DNA of 39,077 nt from Oscillibacter valericigenes (GTDB taxonomy: Bacteria; Bacillota; Clostridia; Oscillospirales; Oscillospiraceae), in assembly GCF_021531435.1 (NCBI RefSeq), contig NZ_JAFBIS010000020.1, positions 1 to 39,077 of the forward strand. Reading direction: 5' to 3'. The notes under the pieces are model-generated. The model had not been told where the DNA came from and ran no database searches. It saw only the letters and a list, made by a program, of their open reading frames with translations. Position numbers and translations under genes: made by a program. Numbering within the stretch: the stretch's first letter is position 1; each line of letters starts with the position of its first letter. This document shows positions 7,666 to 15,368 of this stretch, piece after piece.

Positions 7666-7702
7666 ATGGTGAACAATTTATGAAATTTGCTAGGGAAATT
7701 CC

Positions 7703-7731
7703 TTTACTTTTCCAGTGGAAGCTGTTATGAT
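7703..7731 (+). promoter_or_regulatory. Promoter of the Crp/Fnr gene with overlapping palindrome
   Basis: TTTACT (7703-7708), 17 bases, TATGAT (7726-7731). The spacer contains the dyad TTCCAGTGGAA (7710-7720). A protein bound there would block RNA polymerase, so autorepression by the encoded regulator is a reasonable guess. Confidence 0.6.
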
Positions 7732-7768
7732 AATTCTGTGATATATGCAACAAAAAGGAGGCGGCAAT

Positions 7769-8428
7769 ATGTTGTCGCAGCAGGAACTGGCAAAAAGCCC
7801 ATTGTTTCAGGACATCAGCTATGAGGATTACCGCAGCCTGCTCACCTGTTTTCAGGCTGTCCAGAAGTCTTTCCGGTCAGACGATCTGATCTATGATTTC
7901 TCGTCTCCCAAAAACGACGCCGTGGGCGTTGTGGAGCGGGGCTGCGCGGCGCTCATCCGCATTGATGAGGAAGGGGTGTCTACCGTGATGGAGGAGCTGG
8001 GACCGGGAGGCGTCTTTGGCAAGACGCTGGCCTTCGCCGGCTCCAGCGGGGACAGCCTGGAGGTGGTGTGCCGCACGCCCTGCGATGTGCTGTTCATCGA
8101 CTATCCCCATATCCTCAAGCGGTGCGAAAGCGCCTGCACCCGGCATAGCATTCTGGTGCAGAATATGCTGCGGCTGATGAGCGGCAAGGCCCAGGCCCTC
8201 AGCGAGCGGGTGGATGTGCTGTCCCGCCGCTCCATCCGGGAAAAACTCCTGTGCTATTTCCGCCAGCTCTCGGAGCAGGCGGGCAGCAGCACCTTTACAT
8301 TGCCCTTTTCCCTGAGCACCCTTGCGGACTATATCGCCACGGACCGCAGCGCCATGATGCGGGAGCTGAAGCGGCTGCGGGAAGAGGGAGTCATCCGTAC
8401 GGAGGGGCGGCAGATCACGCTGCTTTGA
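7769..8428 (+). CDS. Crp/Fnr family transcription regulator
   Basis: A 219-residue protein with an N-terminal cyclic-nucleotide-binding fold (about 1-120, with the VVERGCAALIR and GPGGVFGKTLAFAG beta-roll segments), a dimerisation helix (125-150), and a C-terminal winged helix-turn-helix (about 170-215, STLADYIATDRSAMMRELKRL). No Fnr-type N-terminal cysteine cluster is present, so an iron-sulfur oxygen sensor is unlikely; the effector is unknown. The ATG at 7769 is chosen over one at 7745 because AAGGAGG (7755-7761) lies between them at ideal spacing. It is followed by nfnA with its own promoter; nfnAB may be a target. Confidence 0.9.
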   Translation: MLSQQELAKSPLFQDISYEDYRSLLTCFQAVQKSFRSDDLIYDFSSPKNDAVGVVERGCAALIRIDEEGVSTVMEELGPGGVFGKTLAFAGSSGDSLEVVCRTPCDVLFIDYPHILKRCESACTRHSILVQNMLRLMSGKAQALSERVDVLSRRSIREKLLCYFRQLSEQAGSSTFTLPFSLSTLADYIATDRSAMMRELKRLREEGVIRTEGRQITLL

Positions 8429-8435
8429 GCTCAAA
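8424..8435. promoter_or_regulatory. Palindrome at the end of the Crp/Fnr gene
   Basis: TTTGAGCTCAAA is a perfect 12-base palindrome spanning the stop codon, about 30 bases before the nfnA -35 box. It could be an operator for nfnA or chance. It has no loop and is not a terminator. Confidence 0.25.
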
Positions 8436-8466
8436 AATAATTTGTGAAAAAATTGTCGATTATGGA

Positions 8467-8495
8467 TTGACGAACCATTCCTGATATATTAAAAT
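8467..8495 (+). promoter_or_regulatory. Promoter of nfnAB
   Basis: TTGACG (8467-8472), 17 bases, TAAAAT (8490-8495). The leader to the nfnA ATG is about 60 bases, with no obvious structure. Confidence 0.8.
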
Positions 8496-8563
8496 GTAAG
8501 CAATGCGTTTATGGCAGGATACAGGTCGTTTTTCATTTCATCATTTGGGAAAGAAGGAATAGT

Positions 8564-9406
8564 ATGTATCGCATCGTGAGAAAAGAGGCCCTCCGTCCCA
8601 CAGTGACCCTGTACGAGATCGAGGCGCCCCTGATCGCAAAGAAGGCCCAGCCGGGCCAGTTCATCATCCTCCGCGTGGATGAGAACGGCGAGCGCATCCC
8701 CATCACCATCAACAACTACGATCCCGAGAAGGGCACCGTCACCATTATTGTCCAGACCGTGGGCGCCACCACCGAGAAGCTGGCCCGCCTGAATGAGGGC
8801 GATTGCCTCCAGGACTTCGTGGGACCCCTGGGCAAGGCTACCGTCACCGAAGGCAAGAAGAAGGTCTGCGTGGTCGGCGGCGGCGTGGGCTGCGCCATCG
8901 CCTACCCCGTTTTGAAGAAGTTCCATGACGACGGCGCCGAGGTCCACGCGGTGGTCGGCTTCAAGAATAAGGATCTGGTCATCCTGGAGGATGACTTCCG
9001 GAAGTCCTCCGACGTGCTGAAGATCTGCACCGACGACGGTTCCTACGGTCAGAAGGGTCTGGTCACCGACGCTCTGAAGGAGCTGATTGAGGCGGGCAAC
9101 CAGTACGACGAGGTCTTCGCCATCGGCCCCATGATCATGATGAAATTCGTCAGCAAGACCACCGAGCCTTACGGCATCCCCACCACCGTGTCCATGAGCC
9201 CTATCATGGTAGACGGCACCGGCATGTGCGGCGGCTGCCGCCTCAGCGTCGGCGGCGAGATGAAGTTCGCCTGCGTGGACGGCCCCGACTTTGACGGTCA
9301 TAAGGTCGACTGGGATCTGGCTGTCAAGCGCAACCAGATGTACCGGGACTTCGAGATGCACAAGCACGAGGAGACCTGCAACCTGTTCAAAAAGGAGGCC
9401 GAATAA
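8564..9406 (+). CDS. nfnA: NADH-dependent ferredoxin:NADP+ oxidoreductase small subunit
   Basis: The 280-residue subunit carries FAD and a [2Fe-2S] cluster. NfnAB couples NADPH, NAD and ferredoxin by flavin-based electron bifurcation and balances redox pools in anaerobes. Visible parts: an N-terminal FAD-binding barrel (1-95), a nucleotide fold with VCVVGGGVGCAIAYP at 101-115, and a C-terminal cluster site with Asp217, Cys222, Cys225 and Cys237 in DGTGMCGGCR and ACVDGPDFDGH. In the Thermotoga enzyme the cluster uses three Cys and one Asp, as seen here. AAGGAA precedes the ATG. Codon choice is strongly biased to C-ending codons, which suggests high expression. Older names are SudB or a dihydroorotate dehydrogenase electron-transfer-like subunit. 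Confidence 0.93.
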   Translation: MYRIVRKEALRPTVTLYEIEAPLIAKKAQPGQFIILRVDENGERIPITINNYDPEKGTVTIIVQTVGATTEKLARLNEGDCLQDFVGPLGKATVTEGKKKVCVVGGGVGCAIAYPVLKKFHDDGAEVHAVVGFKNKDLVILEDDFRKSSDVLKICTDDGSYGQKGLVTDALKELIEAGNQYDEVFAIGPMIMMKFVSKTTEPYGIPTTVSMSPIMVDGTGMCGGCRLSVGGEMKFACVDGPDFDGHKVDWDLAVKRNQMYRDFEMHKHEETCNLFKKEAE

Positions 9407-9408
9407 TC

Positions 9409-10791
9409 ATGGCTAACATGTCTTTGACCAAGAATCCCATGCCCTCTCAGGACCCCAACGTTCGCAACAAGAACTTCCAGGAGGTCGCTCTGGGCTACAC
9501 TGAGGAGCAGGCTCTGGACGAGGCCCAGCGCTGCCTGAACTGCAAGAACAAGCCCTGCATGACCGGCTGCCCGGTTATGGTACATATCCCCGAGTTCATC
9601 GCCGAGGTCGCCAAGGGCAACTTCGAGGAGGCCTATCAGATCATCTCCCACACCTCCGCTCTGCCCGCCGTATGCGGCCGTGTCTGCCCCCAGGAGAACC
9701 AGTGCGAGAAGTACTGCGTCCGGGGCAAGAAGGGCGATCCCGTCGGCATCGGCCGCCTGGAGCGCTTTGTGGCCGACTGGCACAACGCCAACTGTCACAC
9801 CCTGCCTGAAAAGCCCGCTTCCAACGGCCACCGCGTGGCCATCGTGGGCTCCGGTCCCGCAGGCCTGACCTGCGCCGGCGACCTGGCCCGCAAGGGTTAC
9901 GAGGTCACCGTCTTTGAGGCGCTGCACCTGGCCGGCGGCGTGCTGGTCTACGGCATACCTGAGTTCCGTCTGCCCAAGTCCATCGTCCAGAAGGAAGTGG
10001 ACGGCCTGAAGGCTCTGGGTGTCACCATCGCCACCGATACTGTGGTCGGCCGCACCATCACCGTTGACGAGCTGATGGAGGAACAGGGCTTCGAGGCCGT
10101 GTTCATTGGCTCCGGCGCCGGTCTGCCCATGTTCATGAACATCCCCGGCGTCAACTACAAGGGCGTGTTCTCCGCCAACGAGTTCCTGACCCGTATCAAC
10201 CTGATGAAGGCCTACAAGCCCGACTCCGACACCCCTATCGTCCATCCCAAGAAGGTGGCCGTGGTGGGCGGCGGCAACGTGGCCATGGACGCCGCCCGCT
10301 GCGCCAAGCGCCTGGGCGCCGAGGTCTACATCGTGTACCGCCGCGGCATGGAGGAACTGCCCGCCCGTAAGGAGGAAGTGGAGCACGCCGAGGAAGAGGG
10401 CATCATTTTCAAGACCCTCAACAACCCCGTGGAGATCCTGGCGGATGAGAACGACAACGTCAACAAGATCCGCTGCATCCAGATGGAGCTGGGCGAGCCC
10501 GACGCCTCCGGCCGCCGCCGCCCCGTGGAGATCCCCGGCAGCGAGTTCGACCTGGACGTGGACTGCGTCATCATGGCCCTGGGCACCAGCCCCAACCCCC
10601 TAATCAAGGACACCACTAAGGGTCTGGAGATCAACAAGAAGGGCGGCATCGTGGTCAACGAGGACGGCCTGACCTCCAAGGACAATGTCTACGCCGGCGG
10701 CGACGCCGTCACCGGCGCTGCCACCGTCATCCTGGCCATGGGCGCTGGCAAGACTGCTGCCAAGGCCATCGACGAGGCTCTGAGCAAGTGA
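9409..10791 (+). CDS. nfnB: NADH-dependent ferredoxin:NADP+ oxidoreductase large subunit
   Basis: The 460-residue partner of NfnA, related to the glutamate synthase small subunit. The N-terminal domain has the cysteine pattern for two [4Fe-4S] clusters (CLNCKNKPCMTGCP near 44-57 and CGRVCPQENQCEKYC near 89-103). An FAD site follows (GSGPAGLTCAGDLARKG near 145), then the NADPH site (GGGNVAMDAAR near 289). The C-terminus has GGDAVTGAATVILAMGAGK for FAD. It starts two bases after nfnA, with AAAGGAGG inside nfnA. A free-standing glutamate synthase small subunit is excluded by the tight pairing with nfnA. The codon bias matches nfnA and signals high expression. Confidence 0.94.
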   Translation: MANMSLTKNPMPSQDPNVRNKNFQEVALGYTEEQALDEAQRCLNCKNKPCMTGCPVMVHIPEFIAEVAKGNFEEAYQIISHTSALPAVCGRVCPQENQCEKYCVRGKKGDPVGIGRLERFVADWHNANCHTLPEKPASNGHRVAIVGSGPAGLTCAGDLARKGYEVTVFEALHLAGGVLVYGIPEFRLPKSIVQKEVDGLKALGVTIATDTVVGRTITVDELMEEQGFEAVFIGSGAGLPMFMNIPGVNYKGVFSANEFLTRINLMKAYKPDSDTPIVHPKKVAVVGGGNVAMDAARCAKRLGAEVYIVYRRGMEELPARKEEVEHAEEEGIIFKTLNNPVEILADENDNVNKIRCIQMELGEPDASGRRRPVEIPGSEFDLDVDCVIMALGTSPNPLIKDTTKGLEINKKGGIVVNEDGLTSKDNVYAGGDAVTGAATVILAMGAGKTAAKAIDEALSK

Positions 10792-10811
10792 TCCGCAATA
10801 CGCTAAAAAAT

Positions 10812-10840
10812 GGCACCCGCTGAAAAGCGGGTGCCGTTTT
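10812..10840 (+). terminator. Terminator after nfnB
   Basis: GGCACCCGC/GCGGGTGCC stem with loop TGAAAA and TTTT tail. A-rich sequence on the left lets it also serve the convergent acetyltransferase gene. Confidence 0.92.
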
Positions 10841-10841
10841 G

Positions 10842-11429
10842 TTATCTCAGCAGATTGGGGACATCCAATTCCGTGACCGGAATGACCGGCAGGGGAGCGG
10901 AAGTGTGAGGGCCTATTTCCTTATGCATCCAGATCATATCGTACCACTTGCCGAACTTGTAGCCGCATTTGGGAAATTTGGCCGTCAGCTCATAGCCCAT
11001 GTGGGTGTGAAATTCCGGGCTGTTGTTGGTCAGGTGGTCGTCCGCGTGGTCGGTATAGGCGATGCAGGCATACATGCTCAAAATGTGCTGGGCTTTCAGA
11101 ATACGTTCCAGGGCGTCGTACAGCGCCCGCCCGCAGCCGGTGCCGGTTTGGTCCTGCCTGACATAGATGGAGGTCTCCACCGCCCAGTCATAGGCCGCCC
11201 GGGCCTTGAAGGGAGAGGCATAGGCATAGCCGATCAGTTCCCCGCCCCGTTGGGCCACCAGGTAAGGATAGCGGCGGAGCCGGTCTTCCATGGTGGCGCG
11301 GAATTCCTCCAGCGTGGGCGGCTCATAGTTGAAGGCCACTGCCGTCTGGAGAACATAGGGGGTGAAAATATCCAGCAGGGCGGGTGCGTCCTCCCAGCGG
11401 GCCATACGGATGCGGATGTCGGTTTCCAT
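10842..11429 (-). CDS. GNAT family N-acetyltransferase, phosphinothricin-acetyltransferase-like
   Basis: A 195-residue GNAT enzyme that transfers acetyl from acetyl-CoA to an amine. The order of motifs fits the Pat/YwnH subgroup: IRMARWEDAPALLDIF at the start, YLVAQRGGELIGYAYASPF in the middle, the acetyl-CoA loop with the degenerate QDQTGTGCGRALYDAL (about 93-108), and a late FHTHMGYELTAKFPKCGYKFGKWYD segment. The substrate cannot be read; relatives act on phosphinothricin, methionine sulfone or other small molecules. GGGAGGAG precedes the ATG. It lies 33 bases after the ketopantoate-reductase-like gene, in the same direction, and may be co-transcribed. Confidence 0.88.
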   Translation of the reverse strand: METDIRIRMARWEDAPALLDIFTPYVLQTAVAFNYEPPTLEEFRATMEDRLRRYPYLVAQRGGELIGYAYASPFKARAAYDWAVETSIYVRQDQTGTGCGRALYDALERILKAQHILSMYACIAYTDHADDHLTNNSPEFHTHMGYELTAKFPKCGYKFGKWYDMIWMHKEIGPHTSAPLPVIPVTELDVPNLLR

Positions 11430-11462
11430 AGGAGACTCCTCCCGAAAAGAGATTTCAGAAGC

Positions 11463-12380
11463 TCAGTAGGCGGCTTCCATAGTCCGCACCTGCTCGTAGA
11501 TGCGGTCGTTCACCGGGACAGCGATGTTGTGCTTTCGGGCCAGCCGCCGGACGGTGCCCGCAAACAGCTCCAGCTCGCTTTTCCGGTGGGCCTTGCCGTC
11601 CTGCCGCATGGAGGGTTCCCCGTCGGCGGGGAAGGTGTCGATGATGGCAAGCCAGCCGTCGATGTCCTTCTCCGACAGAGGGACGCCCTCGGCGTTGGCC
11701 ACCGCCACCACCTCCCGCATGGCGCCCAGCATGGTGTCCCGGGCCTCGCCGGGGACCTGGAGGGCGCCGTAGCCGCACTGGTACAGCATGGCGGCCTGGT
11801 TGCAGCCGGTGTTGCACATCAGCTTGCTCCACATATGGGTGGCAATATCGCCGGGGAGGGCGTAAGAGAAGGAGATGCTGTCAAAAAAGGCTGTCAGCCG
11901 CCGCAGATGGCGCTCGTTCTGTCCGGCGGGCACGCCGATGGCAAGCTCACCCAGGGGAGAGACGGTGACGTGATTGCCCTCTTTTAAAGCGGACATCCGC
12001 TGGGCCACGCACCAGACCACCTGCTCCGGGGAGAAGGCTGCGCCCAGCACCTGTTCGCTGGAGATGCCGTTGAGGACGGAGACCAGGGTGGTGTCCGGGC
12101 CCACCAGATGGCGGCATGTCTCCACGGCGCTGTCCAGTCCGCCGAATTTGACCGCGAACAAAAGCAGGTCCACCGGCTCTGTTACCGCGGCGGCGTCGGC
12201 ATAGTTGAAATCCTGAAGCTGGCCGTTGAAGAACACGCCCTCCCGGCGGTAGCGTTCCACCCGGCCTTTGTTCGCCAGTACCAGCACATGCTCCCGGCCC
12301 AGGGCCTCGGTCAGCAGATGAGCGTACAGGGTGCCCAGGGCGCCTAAGCCAATAACGCCCGCGGTTTTGATTTCTTTCAT
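11463..12380 (-). CDS. Ketopantoate reductase family protein
   Basis: A 305-residue NADP-dependent dehydrogenase of the PanE/ApbA family, whose type member reduces 2-dehydropantoate in coenzyme A synthesis. The N-terminal Rossmann motif GVIGLGALGTLYAHLL (about 8-23) is clear. LLLFAVKFGG near 73-82 and the conserved Asn of VLNGISSEQ near 104-112 match the family, as does a helical C-terminal domain containing MWSKLMCNTGCNQ. Many genomes hold several PanE-like paralogues acting on other 2-oxo acids; without panB or panC nearby I do not assign panE. AAGGAGGAA lies upstream of the ATG. The preceding radical SAM gene ends in a terminator just before this start. Confidence 0.85.
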   Translation of the reverse strand: MKEIKTAGVIGLGALGTLYAHLLTEALGREHVLVLANKGRVERYRREGVFFNGQLQDFNYADAAAVTEPVDLLLFAVKFGGLDSAVETCRHLVGPDTTLVSVLNGISSEQVLGAAFSPEQVVWCVAQRMSALKEGNHVTVSPLGELAIGVPAGQNERHLRRLTAFFDSISFSYALPGDIATHMWSKLMCNTGCNQAAMLYQCGYGALQVPGEARDTMLGAMREVVAVANAEGVPLSEKDIDGWLAIIDTFPADGEPSMRQDGKAHRKSELELFAGTVRRLARKHNIAVPVNDRIYEQVRTMEAAY

Positions 12381-12401
12381 GCAGATTCCTCCTTATGGCA
12401 A

Positions 12402-12427
12402 AAAAGCGGCGCATACGCGCCGCTTTT
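12402..12427 (-). terminator. Terminator after the radical SAM gene
   Basis: AAAAGCGGCGC/GCGCCGCTTTT stem with loop ATAC, ending in six T on the minus strand. It lies 21 bases upstream of the next minus-strand start, so it may partly terminate or attenuate read-through into the ketopantoate-reductase-like gene. Confidence 0.85.
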
Positions 12428-12438
12428 CATAGTCGTTT

Positions 12439-13323
12439 TTATGCGCGGACCAGCCATTTCAGGTCGTAAGGCTCATAGACAACCTTTTCATAGGCGTCCA
12501 CATCCAGCAGTACGCCGGTCCAGTCAGAGTGGATGTCGCCGTTTTGCTTGATGAGAATATCGTACAGGATGTCGTAGGTCACGCCGTCGGCGGGGTCCGT
12601 TTCCTCAATGGTGGAGTAGGGCAGGGTTTTGTGGTAAGTCAGTTCCATGCCCTTATAGTCAAAGTGGAAGCCGCAGCGCATCCGGCAACCGTCCAGGCCG
12701 GTGTACCGGGCCACCTGCTTCAGATCGTGGAGGATCTTGTCGCCGTCCTCGTCGTACAGGTTCTCCGGCGTGGTGGCGGTGTAATCGAAGCGGAACTGGA
12801 TGGAGGCGCCGGGGATCTTCAAAAACCGCTCCATGTAGGGGACCAGGCCCTCGGCGGGATAGTCCTTGTAGAGCACGCAGTTCACCCGGAAGGGCACCGG
12901 CAGGCTGGCCAGAAGGCCGTCGTTGGACTCCACCACATACTTCTGCATATGGCGGGAGACATTGATGCAGGTGATCTTATGCTTGTTCTTTTCGGCGAAG
13001 GCGAGGATGTCCTCCTCGGATGTGTGCTCGGATACCGGCAGGGTGGTATTGATGTAGACCTTGTGGGTGGTGGGGATCTCGTCCAGCATCGTCTGCAGCG
13101 CCGTCAGATCGGCGAAAGGCTCACCGCCGGTAAACACAAAGTCACAGCGGGGCGTGATGGCGTCCATACGGCGGATGCTCTCGCAGATCTTCTCCAGCGA
13201 AAAGCCCGTCAGGTCAGCGTATTCACCTTTGTTGATACAAAAAGGGCAGTGGTTTTTGCAGTCATAGGGGACGAAAATCGTCACCGTTGCGCCGCCTTCC
13301 CGCGTCTTGTAGGGATGTTTCAT
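12439..13323 (-). CDS. Radical SAM protein of unknown function
   Basis: A 294-residue radical S-adenosylmethionine enzyme. The cluster motif C-x3-C-x2-C is Cys22, Cys26, Cys29 (in DCKNHCPFCIN), followed by FVFTGGEPFAD, which is the SAM-binding GGE motif. The rest has no auxiliary cluster pattern I can name, though RMRCGFHFDYKGMEL near the C-terminus keeps a Cys pair. No peptide precursor, nrdD or other target gene is nearby, so the substrate is unknown. The ATG at 13323 is chosen over the longer open frame because GAGAGG lies nine bases upstream and the promoter maps to 13412-13440, inside the longer frame. A tRNA or anaerobic metabolic activation role is possible but not shown. Confidence 0.83.
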   Translation of the reverse strand: MKHPYKTREGGATVTIFVPYDCKNHCPFCINKGEYADLTGFSLEKICESIRRMDAITPRCDFVFTGGEPFADLTALQTMLDEIPTTHKVYINTTLPVSEHTSEEDILAFAEKNKHKITCINVSRHMQKYVVESNDGLLASLPVPFRVNCVLYKDYPAEGLVPYMERFLKIPGASIQFRFDYTATTPENLYDEDGDKILHDLKQVARYTGLDGCRMRCGFHFDYKGMELTYHKTLPYSTIEETDPADGVTYDILYDILIKQNGDIHSDWTGVLLDVDAYEKVVYEPYDLKWLVRA

Positions 13324-13411
13324 GTTGATTGGCCTCTCAGAATGAAGTTGATTCTTTACGTGTAAAAACGGTGTAAAAAACCGATTTGGAAAAGTCCATG
13401 CACAAATAAGT

Positions 13412-13440
13412 ATTATAATGAGTTTTTCCTGGAAGGTCAA
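13412..13440 (-). promoter_or_regulatory. Promoter of the radical SAM gene
   Basis: On the minus strand TTGACC (13435-13440), 17 bases, TATAAT (13412-13417). The 80-base leader contains TTTACGTGTAAA (TTTAC/GTAAA dyad, about 13355-13366) and two copies of GTGTAAAAA, a possible regulator site. Confidence 0.85.
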
Positions 13441-13458
13441 GAGAAAAAGCAAAATTCC

Positions 13459-13481
13459 GCCGCTGGCGGAGCGGCTTTTTT
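13459..13481 (+). terminator. Terminator-like hairpin between divergent promoters
   Basis: GCCGCT/AGCGGC stem with a five-base loop, then six T on the plus strand. It lies upstream of both divergent genes, so no coding transcript needs it. It may block pervasive transcripts entering the ftsW-like gene. Confidence 0.55.
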
Positions 13482-13488
13482 CGGGGAC

Positions 13489-13517
13489 TGTACAAGATGA
13501 GGAAAAACTGCTATAAT
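13489..13517 (+). promoter_or_regulatory. Promoter of the FHA-FtsW operon
   Basis: TGTACA (13489-13494), 17 bases, TATAAT (13512-13517), then a 36-base leader to the ATG at 13554. Confidence 0.75.
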
Positions 13518-13553
13518 CATTCGTATTTCAAGAGCGAAAGGGAGGTGTGCCCC

Positions 13554-15368
13554 ATGGAAAACTGTCTGGCGGCGTTCCAGGCAACGCTGGATGGACTGAC
13601 ATCCTTTCTGGAGGATTATCCGCTGGCGGTGGAGTGGTACACGGCCTTTGTGCGGTTTCTGTTCCCGGTGCTGGCAATTCTGATCCTGTACCGGGCGGTG
13701 CGCTCCCTGCTGAAGATCCCCCACACGCCGGAGACCTGGGGACAGCTGAGCCTGCCCAACGGCGCGCCGATCCTGCTGACCCACTGGGAAAATATTCTGG
13801 GCCGGGGAAAAAGCTGCGACGTGTTTTTGAACTACCCCAGCATTTCCCGCCAGCACGCGGCGCTTTGCCGGGGGGATGACGGCGGCTGGACCATCTATGA
13901 CCTGGGCTCCAAGGGCGGCACGCTGGTCAACGGCAAGGCCGTGGAAGCCCCGGTTTCCGTGAAGATGGGCGACACCATTACCTTGGGCGGCGTGCCGCTG
14001 GTGTTCCTGCCCCAGACCGTGGCGGAGCGGGAGGCGCTGGAGGAACAGCGCCGGGCGGAGCGGCCCGCCGCCATGTGGCCCTCTTTTTTGTGGCTCACGG
14101 TATTTCAGGTATTGACCTGTTTGCAGCTCATCGCCGCCGCCGGAACGGAGGCCACCGTGATGCTGCCGCTGGCGTTTCTGGGGCTGACGATATTGATGTG
14201 GCTGTATTTTGCCGTACTGCGGTGCACCCGCTGCGTGGGCTTCGAGATGGAGACCATCGCCTTTTTCCTGTCCACGCTGTCCCTTGCGGTGACGGCCTCC
14301 AGCGCGCCGGGGAGCTTATTCAAGCAGTTTATGGCGATTTTCCTGGGACTGGGACTGTTTTTGGTGCTGGGCCTGTTCCTGCGGGACTTAGAGCGGGTGC
14401 GTAAGACCCGCTGGCTCATGGCTGCGGCGGCCATTGGCCTGCTGGGTATCACCCTGCTCATCGGCAATTCCAAATACGGCGCCGTCAACTGGATCTCCAT
14501 CGGCCCGCTGTCCTTCCAGCCCTCGGAAATCGCAAAAATCTGCTATATCTTTGCCGGTTCCGCCACGCTGGAGCGGCTGTTCCACAAGCGGAACATCACG
14601 CTGTTCATCGCTTTGACCGGCGTATGCATCGGCTGCCTGGGCCTGATGAGCGACTTCGGCACCGCCGCGATCTTCTTTGTGACCTTCCTGGTCATCGCCT
14701 ATCTCCGCTCCGGCGACTTTGCCACGCTGTCCCTGATCTGCGGCGGCGCGGTATTCGGGGCAGGCATTATTCTGAAATTCAAGCCTTACATCCTCAACCG
14801 CTTTGCTTCCTGGGGCCATGCCTGGGAAGCTGCCTCCACCACCGGCTACCAGCAGACCCGCACCATGTCCGCCGCCGCCTCCGGCGGCCTGCTGGGTATG
14901 GGCGCGGGGAAGGGCTGGCTCCACCGGGTCCCGGCGGCGGATACCGATTTGGTGTTCGGAATGCTGTGCGAGGAGTGGGGGCTGCTCATTGCCGTGCTGA
15001 CGGTGGTGAGCATCATTACGCTGGCGTTTTTTGCCGTCCGGGCCTGCCGGACGGGGCGCTCCAGCTACTACATCATCGCCGCCTGCGCCGCGGGCTCTCT
15101 GCTGGTGTTCCAAACCAGTCTGAACGTGTTTGGCTCCGTGGACCTGCTGCCCCTCACCGGCGTGACCTTCCCCTTTGTCTCCAACGGCGGCTCCGCCATG
15201 ATGTCCGCCTGGGGTCTGCTGGCGTTTTTGAAGGCCATGGACACCCGGGAGAACGCCAGCTTCGCCATCCGGCGCAGTCCGGGGCGAAAGCTGACGGAGG
15301 ACGCTCGCCGGCGGGCGGAGCCTGTGGGAGACCCCTTTGGAGAGGAGGCGCGCCATGAAGAAGATTGA
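13554..15368 (+). CDS. FHA domain fused to FtsW/RodA/SpoVE-type glycosyltransferase
   Basis: This 604-residue protein joins a signalling domain to a SEDS peptidoglycan polymerase. A first membrane helix (about 31-49) precedes a cytoplasmic FHA domain (about 77-150) with the phosphothreonine-reading residues Arg84 (ILGRGKSCDV), Ser98 and His101 (SISRQHA) and Asn126 (TLVNG). After a charged linker, many hydrophobic helices form the SEDS core; FQPSEIAKI, LMSDFGTAAIFF and the late PFVSNGGSAMM match FtsW/RodA. SEDS proteins polymerise lipid II with a class B PBP, and the PBP gene overlaps this one by 14 bases. GGGAGG supports the ATG at 13554; an ATG at 13497 precedes the promoter. In actinobacteria FhaB and RodA are separate neighbours controlled by Ser/Thr kinases; here they are one chain. 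A kinase input is likely but none is encoded in this window. Confidence 0.9.
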   Translation: MENCLAAFQATLDGLTSFLEDYPLAVEWYTAFVRFLFPVLAILILYRAVRSLLKIPHTPETWGQLSLPNGAPILLTHWENILGRGKSCDVFLNYPSISRQHAALCRGDDGGWTIYDLGSKGGTLVNGKAVEAPVSVKMGDTITLGGVPLVFLPQTVAEREALEEQRRAERPAAMWPSFLWLTVFQVLTCLQLIAAAGTEATVMLPLAFLGLTILMWLYFAVLRCTRCVGFEMETIAFFLSTLSLAVTASSAPGSLFKQFMAIFLGLGLFLVLGLFLRDLERVRKTRWLMAAAAIGLLGITLLIGNSKYGAVNWISIGPLSFQPSEIAKICYIFAGSATLERLFHKRNITLFIALTGVCIGCLGLMSDFGTAAIFFVTFLVIAYLRSGDFATLSLICGGAVFGAGIILKFKPYILNRFASWGHAWEAASTTGYQQTRTMSAAASGGLLGMGAGKGWLHRVPAADTDLVFGMLCEEWGLLIAVLTVVSIITLAFFAVRACRTGRSSYYIIAACAAGSLLVFQTSLNVFGSVDLLPLTGVTFPFVSNGGSAMMSAWGLLAFLKAMDTRENASFAIRRSPGRKLTEDARRRAEPVGDPFGEEARHEED

